A model generated the notes under the pieces. The model was given only the letters and a program-made list of their open reading frames with translations, was not told the DNA's origin and did not search any database. A stretch of 64,000 nucleotides of DNA from Tretioscincus oriximinensis (taxonomy: Eukaryota > Chordata > Lepidosauria > Squamata > Gymnophthalmidae). The stretch covers positions 841,478-905,477 of the forward strand of contig JAJVDF010000019.1 in assembly GCA_022410635.1 (NCBI GenBank). Reading direction: 5' to 3'. The translations under genes were made by a program, and so were the position numbers. Within the stretch, counting starts at the first letter, position 1. The number at the start of each line of letters is the position of its first letter. This document shows positions 55,241-64,000 of this stretch, piece after piece.

Positions 55241-55450
55241 AACAGCTTACAGAGTTAATTTTTGTCTGAAGGCTTACATTCTATGTTTACCATCACACTG
55301 AGATGATGGTCCTTGTATATCTAATTGAAATGCAGATTACAAATTTTACATTTCTTTCGAATAGCTGTGTTGGCTACAGCTGCAGGCTAGTAGAAGGCCT
55401 CCCCATGTCCAAGACAAGGGCCTCAGATGAGAGATCATTTTTTTAGTGAC
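55241..55450 (-). repeat. S1 SINE (minus), 5' part, cut by the DIRS element
   Basis: Resumes at 'cagcttacagag', then 'tttttgtctgaaggcttaca', 'tctttcgaatagctgtgttg', 'tacagctgcaggctagtaga' and 'ccccatgtccaag'. With 49050-49132 it makes one S1 copy. It is more diverged than the other S1 copies, so the SINE was old when the DIRS landed. Confidence 0.8.
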
Positions 55451-55818
55451 TACACCATTTGTGCCTGCACATCCCCAGGCACTAGGTCCGTATTTAGGCA
55501 AAATATAGCTACCATCGTAGTAAGGAAATATTAATATTTTTATTGCTTTTATTATTATAATACCTTAAATAGCTGAGGGAAGAGGGGGAAATAAGTAAGT
55601 AAATCACAACCCACTTAGGTGCTTGCAATTTCTAGGAGTAAAGTTTTTTTTTTTNAAAAAAATAGTCTTTAGAAAACTTAAAAACAGGAAGAATTGAGAA
55701 AGTGAAAGATCCTTTTATTTCCAGAATGCCCATAACAAACTTCACAATAGCTCAACTGATAAAATGAAGAAATTAGATGCACAGAATTATTTTTAACCTT
55801 TGTCCACAACTCACAATA
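55451..55818. other. Sequence without recognisable gene
   Basis: AT-rich unique sequence. Confidence 0.4.
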
Positions 55819-55826
55819 GCTCTTGA

Positions 55827-56130
55827 CAGTGCTTTTTTTCCACAAAAAAAAGGTGACGGTACTAACGCCGTTGAGGGGGTGGCGGCGTTAGTATTGTGGG
55901 GGGGGGGCGGGGAGCGGTACTAACCCACCCCCCCGGTTAGTACTGGGGGCGGGGTGGGGCGGGGCGGCGTTAGCCCGCCAGCCCTCCCCCTGCTGCCGCT
56001 AACACCGCCCGCCCACCTAAACGCCGCAGTACCGGCACCTTTTATTTAGGCGGGAGGGCGGGGGGGCGCCCGCCTAAATAAAAGGTGCCGGTACTGCATT
56101 CCGGCACGTTCCGCCACAAAAAAAGCTATG
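55827..56130. mobile_element. GC-rich palindromic hAT-like element with perfect 8-bp TSD
   Basis: Left end CAGTGCTTTTTTTCCAC with 'aggtgacggtac'; right end 'ccgccacaaaaaaagctatg', its imperfect complement. It is flanked by GCTCTTGA at 55819-55826 and an identical GCTCTTGA at 56131-56138. The interior is C/G-rich with inverted 'taacgccg'/'cggcgtta' pairs and a near-perfect hairpin at 56024-56094 ('gtaccggcaccttttattta' / 'taaataaaaggtgccggtac'). hAT by TSD length and CAG-type end. It is non-coding. Confidence 0.9.
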
Positions 56131-56138
56131 GCTCTTGA

Positions 56139-56840
56139 GAAGTTCTTGAGAAGCAACAAAACCTCACAGTATCCATCTTGCTTTCTAAACTGTTCACTAA
56201 GAGCAACATATTAGCAAAATCAACCATTAATTGAATCAAACTCATTGCACCTGAAGAAATGGACCACATAAGCAACCTTTTTCTCATTAGTCTCTAAAGT
56301 GATGTAATGCTCAGGCTTGGCATTCTGATCCGCTCTAACACAGTTTCTTGAGTAAAAGGTTCCATAGGCAGATATGTGAAAATGCCAAGGGAAAAAAAGA
56401 ACCACATTTATTTTACAAGCATAATTCAAACCCCCCAAGATGTCCAGAGCTAGCACTGCCCTCTGCTGAGAGAACTAGTTTTCCTAAAAGCTAAGCAGAA
56501 AACAAGCCTACATGATGGAAGCAGTTTCCTTCCAGCAGGTGGATGAAAAAAGGGCATTTTTTGCACAAAAAATAATTTATACAAACTAATGTTTGTGGTA
56601 CACGATACGACTGCTGAAATACCCCTCTATTTGCTTATAAAAATAGAGTTATTTCTATTAAGTTATTAATAGAAGTTATTTTCAAGTTATTTTCCCCCTC
56701 AGTTCACCTATGCTGATGGATACTGCCTGTGTCGGAGAGATCAGATATAAAAATCCATTTCCATTTTTTTCCTGTGGACTTTTCTTTCATAAATTCAAAA
56801 CTCCTATGCAAATTGTCCCTGAATCACTGCAAGAAATAGA
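56139..56840. other. Sequence without recognisable gene
   Basis: Unique sequence with short frames only. Confidence 0.35.
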
Positions 56841-56844
56841 TCCC

Positions 56845-57250
56845 AAAACTGCAGGTAAAGAAATGTTTTCTCTATCACACAACAGTAGGACCAGAGGGCA
56901 CTCCTTAAAACTGATGGGTAGAAAAGTGAGAACACACAAAGGAAATTATTTTTTCACCCAAAGGGTCATCGGCCTGTGGAATTTACTTCTTGAAGGGTAA
57001 CAGCTTGGATAGTTTCGAGGCAGGACTAGACAGGTTTATGGACACCAAGGGTATGAATGGATGGATGCCTGGATGTTGCCTCTGGGATGGAGCAACAGGC
57101 AGGACTCGTGAAATACCATTTGTAGGGAGTCATGAACAAGTGAGTATTTTACTTTCCTCTGTTCGGACTGCCCAGGTGCAACTGGTGGGCCTTTGTGTGA
57201 GACAGAATGCTGGACTAGATGGGCTGTGGCTCTTATGTTCTTATGTAGAA
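56845..57250 (+). repeat. CR1 LINE 3' end (plus)
   Basis: C-terminal coding remnant ('cagagggcactccttaaaac', 'tttttcacccaaagggtcat', 'cggcctgtggaatttacttc', 'gggtaacagcttggatagtt') and 3' UTR ('catggacaccaagggtat'-type, 'ggatgttgcctctgggatgg', 'ctgcccaggtgcaactggtg'), ending 'gtggctcttatgttcttatg'. It is the least damaged copy of this CR1 subtype in the window. Confidence 0.85.
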
Positions 57251-57298
57251 ATCTGACAAGAAGTATCTCATCTATGTCACCACCATCACTATTCACCT

Positions 57299-57563
57299 CA
57301 GTGCTGGGAGTTTTCTGGTGGAAAATCTCGCCCCAGGAGTCTGAAAATATCAGGCATTGGGAGTTCTCCTCATGTGCAAACTGAGTACAAAAAAATTGTA
57401 ATGTCACTTCGGACCCATGGGACACTCTTTCTGGAAGCAGGGGGCAGATGTCACTCCCAGCCCCGAAATATTTCTCATGCATTGATGTACAATAATTTGT
57501 GCTTCGTACGAGAGTGGATAATCTGACAAAATATATGAGATTCTCATATGATTCCCACCATTG
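57299..57563. mobile_element. hAT-B: hAT-like MITE, copy 2
   Basis: Starts CAGTGCTGGGAGTTTTCTGG and ends 'atgattcccaccattg'. Flanked by ATTCACCT (57291-57298) and ACTCACCT (57564-57571), an 8-bp target duplication with one mismatch. It shares internal blocks with 6160-6493 ('gggagttctcctcatg', 'aatgtcacttc', 'gagattctcat'). Confidence 0.85.
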
Positions 57564-57571
57564 ACTCACCT

Positions 57572-58365
57572 CTGCTGCTATCACATTGAACATTTACTTT
57601 TAAGGGGAAGGGTTGTCCTGGAGGTGCAACAGCTAAATTCTACATTAAAACTAACTTATTTTTAAGTCATCTTCAATGAGTATTAACAGCTGTCTGACTC
57701 CTGCCTGAAGGATGTTTATGCAATTAGCTTAAACTGTTGAGGAGTCCTAAAATAAACATGTGGCATATTGTCAGAAAATCTATTTAATTTCACAAATCAG
57801 ATTATTTATATGTTGATAATAGTAGCACCAAAGAAGCCATTATATAAACAAAAAATATTACAGAGGAACTGGTTGTGATGCATTTAGGATAGTCATTCCA
57901 ATTGTATTCTAAATTTCAAAGCAGAAGATCTGAAATGCATGAATAGTAACAAATGCTGAGTCTTTAGCATTAAAAATCAGTCCGATGTTCAATACCTATT
58001 TCAGTGATACATGATATCACTGTGTTCAAATTGACAAAAAAAATTAAAAGCCAAATTAAAATAAAAAACATTACAAGATGGTATATCTGTTGTACACATG
58101 AATTGCTTTTTTAGGGCCCTATGCACATTTTAGTAATCTAGTTTAATAAATTCATAGTCCATATCTTCTTCAAGAAACTAGCAGTAATTTGAATCAAATA
58201 TCCTTTAATCTAGACAAGTAGTATAAATCTACATTGTAACATCTGTTGTCTTAGTTTTAATGCTGCCCAATCTGATTAATGTAGGTCTCCAGCTGATCAG
58301 GGAAAATGAAAATCTGGATTTACTAATATAGATTAGTATAGGGGAGAATATAACTTTAAGTAAGT
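57572..58365. other. Sequence without recognisable gene
   Basis: AT-rich unique sequence. Confidence 0.4.
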
Positions 58366-58545
<180 letters not shown>

Positions 58546-58549
58546 TAGT

Positions 58550-59615
58550 TAAGAAATATAAAATAAAATTGGTTATTTGCTTTTATTTTTCCTTAAACTT
58601 GAAACTTGACCCTGGAACACTCTTTGAAGCCGATATATTTCTGTGTACCTCTGACCCTGGAACTGTTTGATGCTGATAGCTTCTTGCCTCCTTCTGACTA
58701 GGTTATTTTGGTTCTTATGGGCCAACAGTGCTAGTGTACAGTGCTAGGCCTTTCTTAGTAGTGTTAGGGACACCTTGTCCACCCCCCACTATACTGTTGT
58801 TCCTGTAGATAAGGAAGCAAACATGTGTGTGTGTCTCCTGGATGTGACAACTTCCAGCTGAGTAGTCTTAGAGAATGAGATTCCATCTTTTGGGAAAGGA
58901 TATAATAAAAAGGACAATGAATCTCACCAACTGGAAGCTCAGAATGCATTATCTCCCTTCACCTTTTAACTTTTTCAGAACCCGCAAACAAACATCTAAG
59001 CTCTATTACTTAATGCTTCTATTTCGCTCAATTTCATACAGAATGAGTATCTGTCATCACGAGTGTTCCCATCCTTGACCATCTTTTTCTACCCAAGGTC
59101 TTCAGTATTCAAGTAAAATCAGGCTGCAGTCATACTGAGTCACTTTGTCATAAGAAAAGCAAATGAAAGTGGACTGTAACTTTGCTCATATAACATCTTT
59201 TTTGTTGTAAATATATATAAATGTATGTTATTTAGCCACAACATAAGGTGCCAAGGTCCCCCAAGTCTGGTCATTGGCATCAGTCAAACTTCATCATCAG
59301 AAAAAAACAATCGTTCAGTTGTTTCCTTATTACTCACAGTGCAGACTGAGACAGTAACCTTTTCTTGATTGACAGAAAAGTGTGGCCTTGGCCTCAATGA
59401 ATTCATTGTCTAATATTGCTAAAACAAGGATTCTTCATTTGCATGAGCATTTTGTCAATTTCAAAAACTAGTGCACAATAACTGTTCTAAAAACAATGTT
59501 AAAGTGATTGGAAAAGCCATTCATGATATGCTCTACCATTCAGTCATACTAGCCTCCACGGCAAGGGAGAGACACATATTGCTTTGAAGCTGTTATCATA
59601 GTCTAATTGACAGTT
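58550..59615. other. Sequence without recognisable gene
   Basis: Unique sequence with short frames only. Confidence 0.4.
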
Positions 59616-59617
59616 TT

Positions 59618-59790
59618 AACAGGATTTCCAAATAAAAAACAGGACAGGACTGTGCACATTTGATAGGTCAGAAAAACTGGTTGTTCATCCAGGTGCAGCA
59701 GGCATTAAAAGTTGTACCTAATGAGAATTCTTCTCTTTTATAGCCATTAAAGGTACAAAGCTCCATCCTGGTTTTTATGTGGGAATCTTA
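59618..59790. repeat. hAT-A family fragment
   Basis: 'aggatttccaaataaaaaac', 'agccattaaaggtacaaagc', 'tccatcctggtttttatgtg' and 'ggaatctta' follow 6148-6652. The terminal repeats are worn and no TSD is clear. Confidence 0.5.
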
Positions 59791-59794
59791 AACT

Positions 59795-61515
59795 CTAGTG
59801 AATTATAAATGGACTCCATCAGAAACAAACTAATAGCATTTCAGAAAGTTCAAGATTTCACTGAACAGACTGTGAAACATTGTGTTATTGACTTCTGACT
59901 GCAATTATTAAAACCATCCAACTCTCAGTGACCGGGACAGGGATGAGAAGATCAAGAAAGCTCTTGGACGCATCTAAAAAAATGCCATTGAGCTCATCTA
60001 CAGGTACGATCATTACAGATAAGAGTGAACAATTGGAGTGAAAAAGGGAGAGATCAGATAGAGAGATAAGATACAAGGGTAAGCTATTCATTCTATTCGT
60101 TGTAGATGGTTTGTTCTCAAATGTCATACATGCGGTCAACTCTGACTTCAGGAGACCAGAATTGCCTCCAACTCCTCAGTTCCAACTTGCGTGAAATTAA
60201 AATCTATAGCCTCCAAATAAATTGTATCTTGAAAATAGATTAATCAAATTATTTGTGAAAAAGAACATCTTAATATTCATATAATATACAATTTAAATTT
60301 ATTAAGAGTCAGTCGGAACATTTTTATTGACTCTGATTCTGAGTCCAGTAACCCAGAATTATCTCTGATTCCACAGGACATGCCATCGCCAGTACAGAGG
60401 TAACATGAATTGCATTACTGTGCAGTTGTGATGATTACCTAAGGAAATTTTGCTCATACTCAGTGCATCGCCAAGCCAGTATCCTTTTGGAGTAAATGGA
60501 AAATGGGTCAAACCAGCACTAAACAACAGCTTTCATATCGGTTTTTCTCCCTAGATGGGATGCAGCTGCTGTGTATTCTTTCCTACAAAACTCATTTGCT
60601 TTGCAGACACCTAGTGGGTTCAGTTAATCATGAAATTTGAGGAGGACCTATATCACAGAACAGAACATTTGAAATACTCCTAAAATACTCTGTAAAATCA
60701 CACTCTTGAAAGGGTATAGGAAATTGTATTCCTAATTTATCTCCACAGCCACTAGTAATCTGTCTCTTGAAGCCAAGCTTGACAAACATACTGGAAAGGC
60801 AATGATTACAATATATCTCTGTGACAGAATTTGGAATCACCCCATGCTCACAACCACCACCAATATGATTTCCCAGGCTTAAGGTAGTCGTCTATGGGAC
60901 ACTAGTCAAGTTTTATTTTAATTAATAATAATTTCATTTTTATTATTTAAATTATATTTTTATATATTAGTATTTAAGAGCTTATTGATCTACTCCATTG
61001 TTTTCCCAATCTCTTCCCCTCCCATCCACTTGTTAGAATCTTTTTGAAGATCGCATTTAGTTTTTCATCTCCCTTGGTTTGTCTCACCTTTAGTTTCCCA
61101 CAAATCCTTTCCATTCTTGCAGCTACCATTTGTCCCTCATACATTTTCCTTTAGTCAACCCAAAAAATCAAATTTTAACTGGATCTTCTTCCCATAACTC
61201 CAAATTTCTTGAGAAATTAAAATACATTATTTTCCTCCTTTCTTCTTTGGATATTTTTTGAGAGTCATACGTTTCATACACACCCCCACACACCCCCACA
61301 CCCACTTTACCGCCAAAAAACTCCAAGTATCATTTAGGTGGATCGAATTTTGAAAAGAAAAATCCCAAATATGTTTTTTCCACTGATTTAAAGATGTTTA
61401 CACTGGCCTGGCAATGAAAGATGGTCACATTTCTAAGGACAGATTATTTGGAAAGCTTCATATAGATTCCAAGCCTGAAGGTTGTCCATATGATTATGTG
61501 GCATTGACCCAAAGA
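59795..61515. other. Sequence without recognisable gene
   Basis: AT-rich unique sequence with a short CA/C-rich run at 61281-61306. Confidence 0.4.
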
Positions 61516-61519
61516 TAAG

Positions 61520-61625
61520 AACATAAGAATATAAGAAGAGCCCTTTTTACCCTTTTTTGCACCTTCTCTACTTCCCTTGAGATGTGGTGACCAGAATTGA
61601 ACACAGTATTCTGGGAGTCGGCAAC
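61520..61625 (-). repeat. CR1 ORF2 fragment (minus)
   Basis: The minus strand reads EYCVQFWSPHLKGS, the CR1 C-terminal block ('gaatactgtgttcaattctg' on that strand). It is in the opposite direction to the CR1 3' end immediately downstream, so these are two separate insertions or an inversion. Confidence 0.65.
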
Positions 61626-61679
61626 AGTTTATTGTAGTGTATGGAGACAGATTGTTTGAACAGCAATAGTTAAAAACTT

Positions 61680-61870
61680 CTATAAACTTTCTGATAGTAA
61701 GGGTGATAAACCGGTGGAACAGGTTGCCACAGGTTGCCACAGGAGGTGGTGAGTTCTCCTTTGATGGCTGGATAGCCATCTGTCTGTGATGGTTTAGTGA
61801 AGCTTGCATTGAGCCGGAGATTGGATTCAGTGACTCTGGAGGTCCTTCAAACTCTATGATTCTATGACTC
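61680..61870 (+). repeat. CR1 LINE 3' end (plus)
   Basis: 'gataaaccggtggaacaggt', 'aggaggtggtgagttctcct', 'gtttagtgaagcttgcattg' and 'gaggtccttcaaactctatg' end in the tail 'attctatgactctat'. 'aggttgccac' is duplicated in tandem at 61719-61740. Confidence 0.85.
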
Positions 61871-62018
61871 TATAAAATGGAAGAGTGTGATGAACTCAAC
61901 TGTGAGAAGAATGAAAGTTTGCAGGTGCCAGTGAGAAACATGAACTCAAGCAGCAATTATTGTTTCCCCTAGTTTGCATAGAACTGTAAAGTTCTGTTGT
62001 TCTCTTTCCTTCCTGTAT

Positions 62019-62432
62019 AGGCTGACCAGATGACCCCTTTTTTGGGGAACCCGGTTTTGGGGTGTCTACCCCACCCTTCTGGGGGGGGAAAGCCATTTCC
62101 CCATTTTTTGCTCAGGAAAAAGGTACAATTAAAAATGATTTTTTTAAAAAAAGATTTTTTTTGTAAAAATGATTTTTTTAATTCACTGCACTACCACTAG
62201 GGTGCTCTGGCATCTGGGGCCAGCAGGAGCTCCCCTCAGTAAAAAATAAAAATTCCCATGCACTCCAAAAATTCTTGCAAACTTAAAAAAATTCTCACAA
62301 GCTTCACAGATTTCTCAGGCACGAATTTCAGAGGGGAATGCATGTCGGTGTGTGATTTGCATATTCATGAATATGCAAATTATCATGAATATTAATTACC
62401 CTGGTTTGGGTCTGAGAAAACCTGGTCAGTCT
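62019..62432. mobile_element. FB1-related element, copy F (longer, asymmetric)
   Basis: Starts AGGCTGACCAGATGACCCC and probably ends 'aaaacctggtcagtct' near 62432. The left arm keeps 'ggttttggggtgtc' and 'cccattttttgctc', but the interior (62180-62400) is unlike the other copies. It may be a longer family member or two joined pieces. Confidence 0.5.
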
Positions 62433-62434
62433 AT

Positions 62435-63095
62435 TGCTGTAGGTTTCTGGGTGCTTTGTATCTGACCCCAATCAAAAAGTCCAGTTTTCACAAAATAGAG
62501 GAGGGATTTTGTCCCTGTGCTATCCATAGGTGGATAGGAGCAAGGGGATTCTATGTATACACTTATTCCCCTAATGGCTAACCCAGCCTTCCCTGGGCCC
62601 TATAGTTTCACATGAGTAGAGCTGACATGGAAGGCTTGGAAGCTGCCAAGGAGGAGGAGCTCCCTCCTCACCCTTATAGATGGGTGGGAGGGATCTGGCC
62701 CATCGTGGACGTGGAGAGAGGAGTAGTACAGCAAAGACGACTAGAACATGGCGATGTTTGCAGGTGTGTCGGATTTGACTGCGGGTTGGTGCTTCTTTAG
62801 TCTTGTTTTCCTGGTAGGTGTCTTCACTCAGTCGACTGATTTTCTTCTTTGCTCCTATCATGATTGAATGATGGTCACAACATTTTCATAATCAAAATGG
62901 GGTGGGGTGTTTGTATTTATTTGCTAGCCCCACTCTGGGCTGGCAATGCTATTTCTTCCCGGTGCAGTTTGCCTGACACACACTCTTCCCCACTTCTTTC
63001 CAATATTTCTATAAATTATTTCTCAAGACATGTTTCTTCCTAGTAGCAACAGCAAGCCCTAGCAAACAGTGGGGACCGCAGAAAGTACGGCACAT
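62435..63095. other. Moderately GC-rich unexplained stretch
   Basis: 62590-62800 is more GC-rich than its surroundings and open for 62 codons on the plus strand. I recognise neither a gene nor a repeat. Confidence 0.3.
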
Positions 63096-63097
63096 AG

Positions 63098-63249
63098 AAG
63101 CTGCATCCACACATGGCTTGTTTATTCCACTATAGTTGGATATTCCACAATGAAGCGTCGTGTGGACAGGTTTATTGCAGAATATCCATGCTTTATTGTG
63201 GAGTATCCAATTGTAGTGATACAAATAAATGATATGTGGATGCAGCCTA
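63098..63249. mobile_element. MITE with GCTGCATCCACA ends
   Basis: Left 'agctgcatccacacatgg' and right 'atatgtggatgcagcct' are inverted copies. The inner 'ggatattccacaatgaagc' pairs with 'gctttattgtggagtatcc'. About 150 bp, non-coding. The ends resemble the right end of MITE-P at 31140-31154. Confidence 0.65.
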
Positions 63250-63270
63250 AGATTATGTATGGGACCAAAC

Positions 63271-63326
63271 GGATCCTGCTGTAGTCTCTACAGCAGGATC
63301 CGTTGCTGTAGTCTCTACAGCAGGAT
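63271..63326. repeat. Perfect hairpin followed by a partial direct copy
   Basis: GGATCCTGCTGTAG, TCT, CTACAGCAGGATCC at 63271-63301 is a perfect 14-bp stem with a 3-nt loop. 63304-63326 repeats 'tgctgtagtctctacagcagg' almost in full and runs straight into the S1 head. Confidence 0.85.
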
Positions 63327-63626
63327 AGCTCAGTTGCTTAGGAATTCGTCTCTCACCTGGGAGATGGGGTTTCGAAGCCCTGTGTGGGACGTGGGGAGGG
63401 ATGAGCACCTTCCACTAGCCTGTAGCTCTAGCCAACCCAGCTATTCGAAAGCATGAATTGCAAGAAATTGCAACTGACTGCACGTAGATACATGGGAACC
63501 ACCAGAGCCTGGTGGGGAAGATAGAATGTGAGCCTTCGGGCAAAATATATCCTTGTAAGCCGCTTTGGAGTCCTTTTGGAAGGTGAGAAAAGTGGGGTAT
63601 AAGAACCAAGTCCTTCTTCTTCATGC
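63319..63626 (+). repeat. S1 tRNA-derived SINE (plus), best copy
   Basis: A box-like TAGCTCAGTTG at about 63327, B box-like 'ggtttcgaagccc' at about 63368, a unique body ('tagcctgtagctctagccaa', 'caagaaattgcaactgactg'), the L2-like end 'cttgtaagccgctttggagt' with 'agtggggtataagaac', and a (CTT)n-type tail. Of the six S1 copies in the window this is the most complete, and it defines the family at about 300 bp. Confidence 0.92.
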
Positions 63627-63885
63627 GAATATCCCTATACTGATTTAATCCAGACTAAGGCATAGTGCAGAAAGAGCTGCATGCATCCTCCCAACAGGAA
63701 AAAAGCAGCTAAATTGCCAGCTAAAAATCAACTCTGTGGGTTAACCCCAGCTTTTGTAGCTTTCTTCATGTATGTGAATGCAGTCATAGGCATTCCATGC
63801 AGAGAGAAAAAAAGAACTGAATCATTTGCAGTTTGGAAATGGTAGCATTCACAACTAAATCTGTAATCTGCTCTTAATGGTAGAA

Positions 63886-64000
63886 AGTCCAGCAAAGGAG
63901 CTAGTAGCACTTTGAGACTAACTTGAGAAAAGTGGGTGGCATAAGCTTTCGTAAACAGGTCTACTTCTTCAGATGCTGAGGGACTAATGTCAGGGTCAGG
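63886..64000. repeat. Interspersed repeat with 'gactaac..cataagctttcg' motif (runs off window)
   Basis: 'aaagtccagcaaaggagcta', 'gcactttgagactaactt', 'gcataagctttcgt' and 'ctacttcttcagatgctg' match 20672-20790 and the arms of 28892-29031. Confidence 0.6.

Overview
The window looks like ordinary, gene-poor nuclear DNA from a vertebrate, most likely a squamate reptile (lizard or gecko type; the species cannot be read from the sequence). The evidence is the repeat mix: CR1 3' ends with the 'tccaactctatgattctatg' tail, L2-type LINEs ending in the 'aagccgccctg..cttcggg..gcgggg' tail, MIR-like and tRNA-headed SINEs using a related tail, a BovB-like fragment, many short hAT-type elements and a DIRS retrotransposon. 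I found no convincing host exon, rRNA, tRNA or CRISPR. Single 'n' bases are scattered through the window. They are clearly denser inside the L2 LINE (32.8-34.2 kb) and in one SINE (24.0-24.14 kb), and absent from the DIRS element.

Layout. 0-5 kb: AT-rich unique sequence with two microsatellites. 5-10 kb: a hAT-like element nested inside another (6.15-6.65 kb), then stacked CR1 fragments (8.1-9.6 kb). 10-20 kb: mostly unique sequence, with a diverged ~80-bp tandem repeat at 16.2 kb and a unique stretch at 18-19 kb that could be conserved noncoding DNA. 20-32 kb: a dense pile of SINEs, L2/CR1 pieces, hAT-like miniature elements and fold-back elements. 32.5-34.6 kb: a 5'-truncated, recent L2-type LINE, whose near-identical 3' end recurs at 21.95-22.3 kb. 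35-40 kb: a fold-back element with a perfect 8-bp target duplication, a pogo/Tigger-like element carrying a nested SINE and a nested miniature element, and a double-palindrome hAT element. 40-48.5 kb: mostly unique, with older repeats.

The centrepiece is a full-length DIRS-type tyrosine-recombinase retrotransposon on the minus strand (about 49133-55240). It has inverted terminal repeats of ~130 bp, an extra ~30 bp on its 3' outer end, and an internal complementary region (49553-49648) matching both outer ends. It carries gag-like, RT/RNase H, methyltransferase-like and tyrosine recombinase reading frames. It sits inside a tRNA-SINE, whose halves lie on either side. The RT/RNase H frame is open, but gag and the methyltransferase-like domain are frameshifted, and the recombinase HxxR arginine is a cysteine, so this copy is probably dead for autonomous movement.

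Family labels used below (S1, FB1, hAT-A, hAT-B, MITE-P, MITE-C) are local names for repeats that recur within this window; they are not database names.
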